The notes: generated by a model from the letters alone, not told the origin. Shown: positions 7,755 to 15,752, counted from the first letter of the stretch. The stretch is 64,000 nucleotides of DNA from Kitasatospora acidiphila (GCF_006636205.1 NZ_VIGB01000003.1:248001-312000), one strand, 5' to 3'. Translations and numbers: made by a program.

Positions 7755-10700
7755 CGGCCCAACCCCCGCGCTCGGTGGGCCTCCACGGCGCCCCTGGCTA
7801 CCGCGTACGCGCGACGTTCCGCCTCGGGGTCGATGCCGGCCAGCCGGTTGTGGCTCATGTGGAGCAGGGAGGCCAGCACCGGGTTGGCCGACGAACGGTC
7901 CAGCCTGGCCGCGTAGGCGGCGAGGACGGCTGCCCGCTGCTGCCAGGCTGCCGTCAGTGCGGGGTCGGCGGGGAGCAGGCCGCCTGCCGGGGAGCTCGGG
8001 CCGTCGGGGCCGATCGCCCGCAGCGCTGCCGCGCGGTGCGCGCGGAACGCCTGGTGATGCTGCTCCGACTTCGGGTAGGCCGCCGCCAGCCAGGCGCTGA
8101 CTGGCGGTCCGTCAGCTACACCGTTCAGGAAGTCCCGTGCGATGCCGGCCGTGTTCACGGCGGCCACCAGCTCCCGGGGGAGGCCGCGCTCTGCTCGAGC
8201 CAGCCGCAGCGCGGCGAGGGTGACCAGACTGTCGGCATGGAACACCCGTTCGGCATCCGCCAGTAGCCCGGGTCCGCCGTAGCGGTCGGTCTCGGGCGCG
8301 TAGGTTTCCAGGCGCAGGTCGGCGGCGAGTCCGGCCCGGCGCAGCTCGACTGCCCAGTCGTGCAGCGTGGACAGCAGGTCGGCTGCCAGGGCCGGTGGCG
8401 CGCCGTGGAAGCGCAGCCGCAGGTGGGGCGCCGGGTCCTGGTAGCGGATGAAGAACCAGCGGTCCACCTCCCCCGGCAACGCGTCGACCAGTCGGGGCAG
8501 TTGGTCGACCAGGATCTCCTCGTGGCGTGCTTCGGCGGCGGCCAGGCGGGCGAACAGCCAGGATCCGCCCGGCAGTTCGACGCTGCGCGGGTGCCGAGCG
8601 GGGAGCGGGATGCGCGGCCGGGGCGTCAATCCCGGGGTGGCCCGGCGGCGCAGTGGGACCACCAGCTCGGCGGTGTGTGCGCCGGCCGGTCCGCGCAGCC
8701 AGCCGGCATCGCTTGCGGGGGCCGGGTCCTCCTGCAGCACGGTGGCCGCCTCGGACCGCGCCTGGCGGTGCAACAGCCGCTGATGCCATGGGAGATCGAG
8801 GTCCAGGCTGATCCGCTGGTCACCGCTCGCCAGCCGGACGGCGGCCGGCACGCCCCAGCGCCGGCGCCACCGGGCCAGCCCCTCGGCCCACTGCTCGAAC
8901 GGGGCCGAGGCCGGGACGGGTGCGGTCAGCCGCCAACTGGCCGGCGCCAGCACCACCCTGCCGCGCCGCACCCGGGGCAGCGCGGGTGCGCTGCCGGCCG
9001 CTCCCCAGTCCCATGCCTGCCAGGGGCGCTGTCCGGTGAGCTGCACCTCCTGGAGGAACCGGGCCGCATTGGGCGCGCCCGTGCGCAGGTTGAGCGCATG
9101 GCGGGCGGTGGCCCGGACCTCCCGGCCCAGGCTGCGGGAGTAGACGGCGAGCCGTTCGAGGTCGGCCACCACGACCAGGTCGTCCAGCGGCAGCACGGCC
9201 GGACCGCCCGCGTCGGGGAAACCGCTGACCACCACCCGGTGGTTGAGCCAGCGCGGTGTCAGCGCGATGTTGGCGTGGCGCGGCCGGTAGGGGGTGAACT
9301 CCAGGTGCGCTTCCACCACTTCGCCTTCCCCACCCCCGGCGGCTTCGGCCAGCAGTGCTCCGCCGCCACCGTCCCCGCCCGCACCCGCACCCCCGCCCGC
9401 ACCCGCGCCCGCGCCCGCGCCCGCGCCCGCGAGCAGCGTGGCGAAGCGGCCGAAGGTCGCACCGGCCCGGTCGCTGCCGGCGGTCGGAGAGAGCAGCAGC
9501 CGGAACTCCCCTGCGTCCAGCGCCTCGACGGACTCCGCCGCCAGTTCGGCGTACAGCTCCAGCTCGGCGGGCGGGACCTGGGCGGCGCCGTCGGCCGGCT
9601 CGCCGGGCGCCAGGCGCTCCAACAGCTCGTCGTCCAGCACCACTTCCGGCAGCAGGCCGTCTGCTCCCCGGTCGGCGAGGGCACCTGCCGCCAGTTCGGC
9701 CAGGAGCCGGTCGCGGGCCTTGTCGGCGTCGGTGCGGGCTCGGGTCGGCTGCGGATTGGCCGCACCACGGCCGCCGACCGGACGCTGGTAGCCGGCCGGC
9801 GGCCCCAAGCCGGTGTCGGAGTCGAGCAGTTCGGCCAGTGGCACAGGGCTGTGCACGCCGTACCGCTCGACGAACTCCGCGTGGTACGTGCGCAGTTGCT
9901 CGGGAGCGGTGATCGGCGGCGACAACCGCCAGAGCACGGTGGCGGCCTGCTCCAGCTCGGTGCGCACCTGGTCGGGCAGGACGACTTCGGCGTCCAGCGC
10001 AAGGTCCGCGTGGATCGGGCGATCGGCCGGTGCGAGGCGGACCATCCGCGCCCGCGTCGCACGGATCAGCTCACCGCCCTGGCCGCGCGGTGCCGTTGCC
10101 GCCCGCGCCAACTGGTCGCGGATGTCCGCTAGTTCGGGCCGGACCGGATGGTCGGCCGGCAGTCGGTCCAGGACGTGGCCCAGCAGGTCCGTGCAACTGG
10201 GCGCAGGCGTCAGGTCGGTGTGCAGGAATCCCTGCTGGACCAGGGTGCGGACCAGGGCCCCGATCGCCTCGGCGGAGGCCGCCGGGAACTCGGCTGCCAG
10301 CGCGGCGAGCAGTTCGCCGTGCCCGATGGGCGCGGCGGCGGCCCGCATGGCGGCCCGGACCACGGCGGTGGCCCGCACGGTCCGTTCGGCAATCGGCTGG
10401 TCCGTACCGCCACCGGCGGGTCCGCGCTCGGGCAGGTACGACAGCACCAGCCGGTCGCCGCGCAGCACGGCCTGCTGGTCCAGCACCAGGCGCAGTCCGG
10501 GCAGCACCGCCGGGTCGGTGCGCAACCGGTCCAGCAGCGGCAGCAGCCAGCCGAGGTCGGGCCGCAGGGCGCGGCGGTAGGTCCCGTTCCAGCGGACCTT
10601 GGCCGTGGCGTCGAAGCGTGCCGTCGCCACCGCGGTCAGCAGTCCGAACGGGGTCGGCCGGGTGGCCATCCGCAGCCGGTAGCGGCTGACCGCCTCGGCC

Positions 10701-10981
10701 GCACGGCGCAGGGCGGCGGCGCGGGGGCCGGCGCCGGCGGCGATCTGGTCGAGCACGTCGGCCAGCGACGGGCTGGAGACCTCTATCGCCTCCCGCAGGA
10801 CCGGGTCGGCGGCGGCCTGGGCGAGGTGCGCGAGCAGTGCGGCCGCGTTGTCGTCCGGGGGGCCTGCCGGCTCGGCGGGGACCGTTCGGCCGTGCGAGCG
10901 CGGCAGCGCCGGGGTCCGCAGCAGGACCGGGCCGGTCGCGGTGAAGAGCGCGCTCTGCCGTGCCCTGTGCGTCGTGCCCAC
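7751..10981 (-). CDS. lanB: full-length lantibiotic dehydratase (LanB) with SpaB_C elimination domain
   Basis: 1076 residues, typical of a fused LanB. The N-terminal two thirds are the glutamylation domain, with the characteristic YRLRMATRPTPFGLL (about residues 100-114). The C-terminal 280 residues are the elimination domain (WLFARLAAAEARHEEIL, DRWFFIRYQDPAPHLRLRF, DRYGG). Using glutamyl-tRNA, LanB dehydrates Ser/Thr of the precursor for LanC. GTG start with GAGGAG five bases upstream. A Gly/Ala linker near residues 520-540 is encoded by a GCGCCC-type hexanucleotide repeat. Divergent from the precursor gene. Confidence 0.95.
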   Translation of the reverse strand: MGTTHRARQSALFTATGPVLLRTPALPRSHGRTVPAEPAGPPDDNAAALLAHLAQAAADPVLREAIEVSSPSLADVLDQIAAGAGPRAAALRRAAEAVSRYRLRMATRPTPFGLLTAVATARFDATAKVRWNGTYRRALRPDLGWLLPLLDRLRTDPAVLPGLRLVLDQQAVLRGDRLVLSYLPERGPAGGGTDQPIAERTVRATAVVRAAMRAAAAPIGHGELLAALAAEFPAASAEAIGALVRTLVQQGFLHTDLTPAPSCTDLLGHVLDRLPADHPVRPELADIRDQLARAATAPRGQGGELIRATRARMVRLAPADRPIHADLALDAEVVLPDQVRTELEQAATVLWRLSPPITAPEQLRTYHAEFVERYGVHSPVPLAELLDSDTGLGPPAGYQRPVGGRGAANPQPTRARTDADKARDRLLAELAAGALADRGADGLLPEVVLDDELLERLAPGEPADGAAQVPPAELELYAELAAESVEALDAGEFRLLLSPTAGSDRAGATFGRFATLLAGAGAGAGAGAGGGAGAGGDGGGGALLAEAAGGGEGEVVEAHLEFTPYRPRHANIALTPRWLNHRVVVSGFPDAGGPAVLPLDDLVVVADLERLAVYSRSLGREVRATARHALNLRTGAPNAARFLQEVQLTGQRPWQAWDWGAAGSAPALPRVRRGRVVLAPASWRLTAPVPASAPFEQWAEGLARWRRRWGVPAAVRLASGDQRISLDLDLPWHQRLLHRQARSEAATVLQEDPAPASDAGWLRGPAGAHTAELVVPLRRRATPGLTPRPRIPLPARHPRSVELPGGSWLFARLAAAEARHEEILVDQLPRLVDALPGEVDRWFFIRYQDPAPHLRLRFHGAPPALAADLLSTLHDWAVELRRAGLAADLRLETYAPETDRYGGPGLLADAERVFHADSLVTLAALRLARAERGLPRELVAAVNTAGIARDFLNGVADGPPVSAWLAAAYPKSEQHHQAFRAHRAAALRAIGPDGPSSPAGGLLPADPALTAAWQQRAAVLAAYAARLDRSSANPVLASLLHMSHNRLAGIDPEAERRAYAVARGAVEAHRARGLGR

Positions 10982-11226
10982 GGTGCTCCTCGCGCTTGGT
11001 GCGTCGTTCCGGGTGCCGTCACCGACTGCGGGGCGGCCTGTCGGTCTGTGTGTATCCCGGTGATCGGTAGCTGTCCACCATCGATCAAGGAGGTCCGGAA
11101 GGCGTCGATTATTGGCTGAATCCGTCCATCCGGATGTGCAGGGCCATTGTCCGGCCGTTCACAAGCTGCCTAACGTCCGCTGCAGTCCGCCGCGGCCAGT
11201 CGCGGCACCGACGAAGGGAGGCCCCC
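10982..11226. promoter_or_regulatory. divergent lanB / lanA promoter region
   Basis: Non-coding 245 bp between the outward-facing dehydratase and precursor genes. It must hold both promoters. A perfect 10-bp palindrome CATCCGGATG lies at 11127-11136, and GGGAGG precedes the precursor ATG by six bases. No regulator gene is linked to the cluster, so which protein acts here cannot be told. Confidence 0.4.
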
Positions 11227-11358
11227 ATGGCCGACGACATGCAGGAGCTGTTCGACCTCGACGTGCAGGACCTGGTTTCGACCGAGCTCGGCGAGCAGCA
11301 GGAGTCCGCGATCAGCATCTCCTGTGACGGGTCCTGCCACCGTCCGCTGTGTATCTGA
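11227..11358 (+). CDS. lanA: FxLD-family class I lanthipeptide precursor
   Basis: 43 residues starting MADDMQELFDLDVQDLVS, with a strong GGGAGG site. The leader carries FDLD at residues 9-12, the signature of actinobacterial FxLD lanthipeptides and the counterpart of the FNLD box recognised by LanB. The C-terminal part has four Ser (27, 30, 32, 36) and three Cys (33, 37, 42) and no Thr, allowing up to three lanthionine rings, one near the very C-terminus (PLCI). The leader cleavage site is not clear; it probably lies around GEQQE (22-26). No protease gene is linked. Confidence 0.9.
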   Translation: MADDMQELFDLDVQDLVSTELGEQQESAISISCDGSCHRPLCI

Positions 11359-11381
11359 CCTAGCGTCAGCTCAGCAGCTTG

Positions 11382-11427
11382 GGGCGCGGTTGCCCGGGTC
11401 GTCCAAACGGCCCTGGCAACCGCGCCC
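11382..11427 (+). terminator. hairpin terminator after lanA
   Basis: Perfect 13-bp inverted repeat GGGCGCGGTTGCC / GGCAACCGCGCCC with a 20-base loop, 23 bases after the lanA stop. It has no T-tract, as is usual in this GC range. The right arm overlaps the first unit of a direct-repeat block. Confidence 0.65.
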
Positions 11428-11536
11428 TTCCGCATGTGCGGACCCAGTGCGGGGGCGCTGAACCCGCGCCCTTCCGCATGTGCGGGCCCAGCGCGGGGGC
11501 ACTGAGCCCGCGCCCTTCCGCATGAGCGGACTCAGT
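11421..11536. repeat. 44-bp tandem direct repeat (2.6 copies)
   Basis: Units start at 11421, 11465 and 11509, each opening CGCGCCCTTCCGCATG and spaced exactly 44 bp. Two are full length with a few substitutions, the third is partial and runs into the last codons of the convergent cupin gene. Units are contiguous without spacers, so this is not a CRISPR array. Confidence 0.85.
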
Positions 11537-12443
11537 TGCCCAGCACGCCGGCACCGCCGTCCGCTGCCGGCGCGGGCAGTGGCCCGCGGGCCAGGCGCAG
11601 CAGTTCCTCGGGCGTCAGCTGGTCCAGCCTGGCGCGGCCGAGCCGCAGCAGTTCAGCGGCCGTGGCCAGCAACTCCGCTTCGGTGGCCGGGCGTTCCGGC
11701 AAGCCGGCTGCCCAGTCGCGGGCGGCCAGCCATTCCCCGATCGCGCCGCGCATCCGCCCCGTGCCCGCCTCCCGGATGGTGAACGAGAGGTGGATCGACA
11801 GCCCCTGGCTCCCCGTTGCCGCATGCGGGGCTCCGCGCGGCACATAGAGCACCTCGCCCGCCTTGAGCACCGACCTCAGCGCCACCGCGCCGGGCTCGGG
11901 GGCCAGCCCGGGTCGCCAGCGACCCTCGGCGGGGGCCTGGTGGACGATCCACTCCTTCTCCCCGGCGAGTTGGACGACCAGCACATCGGCGTCGTCCCGG
12001 TGGACATCGAGCCCACGCCGGCCGGCGCCGGTCGCGAAGCAGAACGCCTCGGTACGGCGGCCCAGTTCGACCGCGATGCCGGTGGCCAGCGCGCGCACCG
12101 CCGGGTGCCACTGGTCCAGCTGCGGGAGCAGCAGCGTGGCGCCGTCGGCCAGCAGGGCGGCGATCCGCTCGGGGTCGGCGAAGCCGTCCTCCCGACCTCC
12201 GGCCACGACGCGGGTGGTGCAGAACTCCGCGGCCGGCACCACCTCGCCGTCCCGGACCATCTCGACGTACGGCACCCGCAGCAGGCCGCCGCGCAGCGCC
12301 TCGTCCAGTTCGCCGGGCGTGGGCAGCCCGGTCGGCCGGCCGGCGGGGCGGAACACCTCCGGCTGCCGCTGCGCCAGCGCCTCGGCCAAGGCCGCCCTGT
12401 CCCCGACCAACTCGGCCAGTACTTCCGCCGCTCCCGCCATCAT
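11532..12443 (-). CDS. JmjC-like cupin oxygenase, lanthipeptide-cluster linked
   Basis: About 303 residues from ATG 12443, or ATG 12440, which has GAGAGG seven bases upstream. The JmjC/ROX-type metal triad is visible: His148-x-Asp150 in VHRDDADVLVVQLAGEKEW and His207 in VPRGAPHAA. Such 2-oxoglutarate/Fe(II) proteins hydroxylate peptides or ribosomal proteins. Immediate linkage and convergence with the FxLD precursor suggest a tailoring hydroxylase for the lanthipeptide, which is inference. The C-terminal 90 residues form a helical dimerisation-like region. Confidence 0.8.
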   Translation of the reverse strand: MMAGAAEVLAELVGDRAALAEALAQRQPEVFRPAGRPTGLPTPGELDEALRGGLLRVPYVEMVRDGEVVPAAEFCTTRVVAGGREDGFADPERIAALLADGATLLLPQLDQWHPAVRALATGIAVELGRRTEAFCFATGAGRRGLDVHRDDADVLVVQLAGEKEWIVHQAPAEGRWRPGLAPEPGAVALRSVLKAGEVLYVPRGAPHAATGSQGLSIHLSFTIREAGTGRMRGAIGEWLAARDWAAGLPERPATEAELLATAAELLRLGRARLDQLTPEELLRLARGPLPAPAADGGAGVLGN

Positions 12444-12564
12444 CCGTCCTCTCGTCGCGTCGCCGGCCACCGGCCGACCGTCCCATAACGAACGGATGGC
12501 TGCCGGTCGCCGGTTTACCGCGGATCCGCCGTCCGGTCGAGAACCGGCCACCTTCACGCCACCA

Positions 12565-12717
12565 TCAGGCCTCGGACACCTTCCGCCGCGGGCCCGAACC
12601 GGGCGGCCGGCCCACCGGGTCCGCCCTGGTCACCGCCGCACTCGGGCCGGACGGAGGCACCACCGCCGGCAGCCGCGCCGGGCCGTCCGGGCCCCGGGAG
12701 GGCTCCGTGGGATACAT
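12565..12717 (-). CDS. possible small Pro/Gly-rich protein (50 aa)
   Basis: Open frame between the cupin gene and the divergent hydrolase. The ATG at 12717 follows GAGGG by four bases. Composition is Pro/Arg/Gly rich with no recognisable domain, and the frame may be chance in GC-rich DNA. The remainder of 12444-12894 shows no other gene. Confidence 0.2.
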   Translation of the reverse strand: MYPTEPSRGPDGPARLPAVVPPSGPSAAVTRADPVGRPPGSGPRRKVSEA

Positions 12718-12849
12718 CACACCCTCATCGCACGGGGTCTGAACGGCCATCGGCGGGCGGGTGAACTCCGCTCTCACAAAACGGCCCCTCGATCACCACA
12801 CGTGTATTCCCGCAGCCCGGGTGGCCAGCGTCACGCTACGCCACCCCAC

Positions 12850-12891
12850 ACCTACGGTGGCGTAGGTCACTTGAGATAGTGAACTATTCAA
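12850..12891. promoter_or_regulatory. two operator-like palindromes before the SGNH hydrolase
   Basis: ACCTAC-n6-GTAGGT at 12850-12867 and, just upstream of the start codon, ATAGT-GA-ACTAT (12876-12887) extended by TTGA/TCAA arms (12871-12891). The second would block the ribosome or promoter region directly. No linked repressor gene is obvious. Confidence 0.4.
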
Positions 12892-12894
12892 CGC

Positions 12895-13677
12895 ATGGCT
12901 GACCAACTGGAGACCCTTGCCCTCAGCTCCTACGCAGCCCTCGGGGACAGCTTCACCGAGGGACTGAACGACCCCGCACCGGACGGCGGTTTCGCCGGCT
13001 GGGCCGACCGGCTCGCCGGACTGCTGGCCGAACGCCGGCCCGCCGGTGAGTTCCACTACGCAAACCTCGCCGTGCGCGGACGGCTGCTCGACCAGATCGT
13101 CACCGAGCAGATTCCGCGGATCCGGCAGCTCAGCCCCGACTTGGTCACCTTCGCCGCCGGTGGCAACGACATCCTGCGGCCGGGCAGCGACCCGGACGTG
13201 GTCGCCGAGCGCTTCGAAGCCGCGGTCCGCGAGCTGCGCGAGTCGACCGGCAAGGTGCTGATCTGCACCGGTTTCGACACCCGCGGCGTGCCGCTGCTGA
13301 AGCACCTGCGCGGCAAGATCGCCACCTACAACGTGCACCTGCGCGCGATCGCGGACCGCAACGACTGTGCGGTGGCCGACCTTTGGTCGCTGAAGACCAT
13401 CCAGGACCGCCGGGCCTGGAGCGAGGACCGGCTGCACCTCTCTCCCGAGGGCCATCAGCGGGTTGCGCTGCTGGCCGCCCGGGCGCTGGGCCTGGAGACC
13501 GAGATGGACCCGGCCGAGCCCTGGCCGCTGGAGCCCCCGCACACCGCCGCCGAGCTGCGCCGGGAGAACCTGCAGTGGGCCCGCGAGCACCTGCTGCCGT
13601 GGGTGGGCCGCCGACTGCGCGGCGAGTCCTCGGGCGACCACGTCCAAGCCAAGCGGCCGGAACTGCGGCCGTACTGA
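12895..13677 (+). CDS. SGNH/GDSL-family hydrolase
   Basis: 260 residues without a signal peptide, so probably cytoplasmic. Block I is ALGDSFTEG (Ser19), the oxyanion Gly lies in NLAVRG, block III is AAGGNDIL (Asn91), and block V is SEDRLHLSPEGH (Asp178, His181). This is the classical lipase/esterase SGNH set. The natural substrate is unknown. A tail of about 60 residues beyond the catalytic core is Arg/Glu rich. Preceded by palindromic sites at 12850-12891. Confidence 0.88.
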   Translation: MADQLETLALSSYAALGDSFTEGLNDPAPDGGFAGWADRLAGLLAERRPAGEFHYANLAVRGRLLDQIVTEQIPRIRQLSPDLVTFAAGGNDILRPGSDPDVVAERFEAAVRELRESTGKVLICTGFDTRGVPLLKHLRGKIATYNVHLRAIADRNDCAVADLWSLKTIQDRRAWSEDRLHLSPEGHQRVALLAARALGLETEMDPAEPWPLEPPHTAAELRRENLQWAREHLLPWVGRRLRGESSGDHVQAKRPELRPY

Positions 13678-13740
13678 ACGCAACGCGGTCGCACTGAACG
13701 CAACGCGGCAGGGCTGAAACCAACGCGGTCGCACTGAACA
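13674..13740. repeat. short tandem repeat after the hydrolase stop
   Basis: About three imperfect copies of a 20-21 base unit resembling CTGAACGCAACGCGGTCGCA, beginning at the stop codon. Each copy contains an in-frame-looking TGA, so the original stop may itself have been duplicated. Confidence 0.6.
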
Positions 13741-13742
13741 CG

Positions 13743-13786
13743 ACTTGGCGGGCCCGGACCACCGTTCTGGTCCAGGCCCGCCAAGT
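13743..13786. terminator. bidirectional hairpin between convergent genes
   Basis: ACTTGGCGGGCC ... GGCCCGCCAAGT with inner GGACCA/TGGTCC arms forms a near-perfect 19-bp stem between the SGNH hydrolase and the convergent DUF4190 gene. Confidence 0.8.
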
Positions 13787-13816
13787 AGAGCCAACCCGAA
13801 GCAAGCTGACGCAGTG

Positions 13817-14122
13817 TCAGCCGAACTGCCAGAGCAGCCCGTGCCCGGCGACGAGCGCCACCGCGAGCACCACCAGGTCGGCCGCGCCCAGGGCGAGCCC
13901 GAGCAGCGCCCGGCCCCGGCGCACCGTGCCGCGGGTCAGCGCGAGGCCGCCGAGAACCAGGGCGACCGGCCCCAGGATCAGATTGAAGAGCAGCAGCCCG
14001 ATCAGACCCAGGATGAACGAGGCGACGGCCATCCCGTCGGCCTCGCGGCGCCGCACCCGCGCGGCGACCGAGGCAGTCGCGGCGGTCGGCATGACGGGCG
14101 CGACAGTTGTGGTTGTCTCCAT
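13817..14122 (-). CDS. DUF4190 domain membrane protein
   Basis: 101 residues: a Thr/Ala-rich cytoplasmic head, then MAVASFILGLIGLLLFNLILGPVALVLGGLAL, the typical DUF4190 pair of helices, and a third hydrophobic segment near the end. Function unknown. It shares a strand with, and lies just downstream of, the small membrane protein at 14162. Confidence 0.8.
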   Translation of the reverse strand: METTTTVAPVMPTAATASVAARVRRREADGMAVASFILGLIGLLLFNLILGPVALVLGGLALTRGTVRRGRALLGLALGAADLVVLAVALVAGHGLLWQFG

Positions 14123-14161
14123 GGTTTCCTCCCCAGTTCCTTTGCCGGCCTCGATGGAGCG

Positions 14162-14314
14162 TCAGTGCCGGCGCAGCCGGGTCAGGCCCTCGCGGGCCGC
14201 GAAGGCGAGCAGCCAGAAGCTGATGGCGCTCGCCGCGAAGACGAACCCCGTCAGCGAGGTGTGCGCCGCGGCACCGACCACCAGACCCAGTGCGAGCAGT
14301 GCGGCGAAGAACAT
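14162..14314 (-). CDS. small membrane protein (50 aa)
   Basis: ATG at 14314 with GAAGGG six bases upstream. Two hydrophobic segments (FFAALLALGLVVGAAAH; FVFAASAISFWLLAF) end in a basic tail (EGLTRLRRH). The pattern and ribosome site make it a credible real gene despite its size. It is divergent from the TetR gene, with the operator-like palindromes between, so it may be a target of that regulator. Confidence 0.7.
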   Translation of the reverse strand: MFFAALLALGLVVGAAAHTSLTGFVFAASAISFWLLAFAAREGLTRLRRH

Positions 14315-14376
14315 GATCGACCCTTCGACAGAGGCGGACCGGGACGGCCGGACACCGGTCGGCGGCCAACTCAGCT

Positions 14377-14445
14377 AACAAGTGTTCGCCGACATCACCC
14401 ACTCTACGCCCCCACCGGGATGGCGGAAGTCGGCAAACAGTTGTT
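14377..14445. promoter_or_regulatory. paired AACA-NN-TGTT operator-like sites
   Basis: AACAAGTGTT at 14377-14386 and AACAGTTGTT at 14436-14445 share identical arms and are 59 bp apart centre to centre, in the divergent gap between the small membrane protein and the TetR gene. The second ends 11 bases before the TetR start. This is a layout expected for autoregulation. Confidence 0.55.
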
Positions 14446-14456
14446 TACTGAATGAT

Positions 14457-15134
14457 GTGAGTCACACCCCCACCCCCGCCTCGGCCCCCACCCCGCCGAC
14501 CGGCACCCGGCAGGCCCAGAAGGAGCAGAGCCGTCGCGCCCTGCTGGACGCGAGCCTGCGCCTGCTGGACCACCAGAACCTCAGCGGCCTCGGCGTCCGC
14601 GAGGTGACCCGGGAGGCCGGCCTCTCCCCCGCCGGCTTCTACCGGCACTTCCGCGACCTCGACGAGCTGGGCGTGACCCTGGTCACCGAGGCACTGGAGA
14701 ACCTGCACCTGATGGTCCGCCGGGTCCTCGCCGAGCAGGGCGAGCCCACCGAGCTGATCGACCGGACGATCGCGGTGATCGCCCACCATGTCCGCGAATA
14801 CCGCCCGCACATCCGGTTCGTGGCCCGGGAGCGGCACGGCGGGGTGCGGCGGGTGCGCGAGGCGATTGCCGCCGAGCTGTCCGTCTTCACCGAGGAGACG
14901 GCGACCGCGCTGGGCGCGCTGCCGCAGAGCGCCGGTTGGAGCGAGTCCGAGCTGCGGATGCTGGCCGGGCTCTATGTGGAGCACATGGTGTCCACCGCGG
15001 CCGCGTTCATGGAGGCGCCGGCCGGCTCCCGGGCCGCCGAGCGCCGGATCGCCGCCCTGGCCCGCGACCAGCTGCACGTGATCAGCATCGGCCACCGGCA
15101 CTGGCTGGCCGAGCGGCCCGCGACGACCGAGTGA
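14457..15134 (+). CDS. TetR-family transcriptional regulator (FabR-like)
   Basis: 225 residues from GTG 14457. The helix-turn-helix spans about residues 20-65 (RRALLDASLRLLD ... VREVTREAGLSPAGFYRHFRDLDELGV), followed by an all-helical ligand domain containing FVARERHGGVRRVREAI, a signature of FabR-like fatty-acid regulators. An earlier ATG at 14382 would overlap an operator-like site and is unlikely. Likely controls itself and the divergent small membrane-protein genes. Confidence 0.85.
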   Translation: MSHTPTPASAPTPPTGTRQAQKEQSRRALLDASLRLLDHQNLSGLGVREVTREAGLSPAGFYRHFRDLDELGVTLVTEALENLHLMVRRVLAEQGEPTELIDRTIAVIAHHVREYRPHIRFVARERHGGVRRVREAIAAELSVFTEETATALGALPQSAGWSESELRMLAGLYVEHMVSTAAAFMEAPAGSRAAERRIAALARDQLHVISIGHRHWLAERPATTE

Positions 15135-15356
15135 CCGCCCTGACCACCCCGACCACCCCGACCGCTCCGACCGCTCCGACCGGCACAAACGTCAACGCCT
15201 GATTGACCGTTCGCCGCCGACACCATCGGACGGGTGACATCCGCGCCCGCCCAGTGTCCTCGCACCAGGGTGCCGCGTTGCACCGGACGCTGGTATGGAA
15301 TGCCGGCGGACGGCCAGTGGCAGCCCGGTCCGCCGGCCCTGTGAAAGGAACGATTC

Positions 15357-15698
15357 ATGATCAAGAAGGTCCTGGCGAGCGCCGGTCTCGCCGCGGCGGC
15401 AGTGACCGCGATGGCCGGTCCTGCGAACGCCATCGCCAACGCCGACGGTTCGGCGGCTTCGATCCAGGGCAACGGCGGCACCAACCAGACCGACACCCAC
15501 GGCGACCACAGCCCGAACTTCCACACCCTGGACAACCCGAACATCTGCCTGCCGCGGATCGACCACGTCGCGGTCGGCCTGATCGCCGCCGTCAATGTCG
15601 AGATTCCGGTCGCCAACCAGCAGGCCCAGCAGATCTGCAACGTGGGCCACACCACCCAGACCACCGGCGACGGCGCGCTGTCGCACCTGATCGGCTGA
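15357..15698 (+). CDS. rodlin-like secreted protein
   Basis: 113 residues with AAGGA upstream. A Sec signal peptide (MIKKVLASAGLAAAAVTAMA, cleavage near ANA at 23-25) is followed by an N/Q/G-rich segment and then IDHVAVGLIAAVNVEIPVANQQ, two Cys (64 and 94), and a GDGALSHLI ending. That ending and the start MIKKV resemble rodlins, which form the paired-rodlet layer with chaplins on streptomycete aerial structures. Exact subfamily assignment is inference. Confidence 0.65.
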   Translation: MIKKVLASAGLAAAAVTAMAGPANAIANADGSAASIQGNGGTNQTDTHGDHSPNFHTLDNPNICLPRIDHVAVGLIAAVNVEIPVANQQAQQICNVGHTTQTTGDGALSHLIG

Positions 15699-15713
15699 TC
15701 CGGCGGTCCACCG

Positions 15714-15752
15714 ACTCGGGGCGGGTCCGTTTCGACGGGCCCGCCCCGAGTT
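15714..15752 (+). terminator. terminator of the rodlin-like gene
   Basis: Perfect 12-bp stem ACTCGGGGCGGG / CCCGCCCCGAGT, 15 bases after the stop codon, followed by TTGTT. Confidence 0.85.

Noticed and set aside
8360..10132. 590-codon plus-strand frame opposite lanB
   Set aside because: Gly/Gln/Arg/Ala-rich nonsense composition; lanB motifs are clear on the other strand.
11421..11536. Tandem 44-bp repeats considered as a CRISPR array
   Set aside because: Units are contiguous with no unique spacers, only 2.6 copies, and no cas genes are nearby.
13674..13740. Repeats after the SGNH hydrolase as an attachment site
   Set aside because: No recombinase gene adjacent and no second copy; simple tandem duplication explains them.
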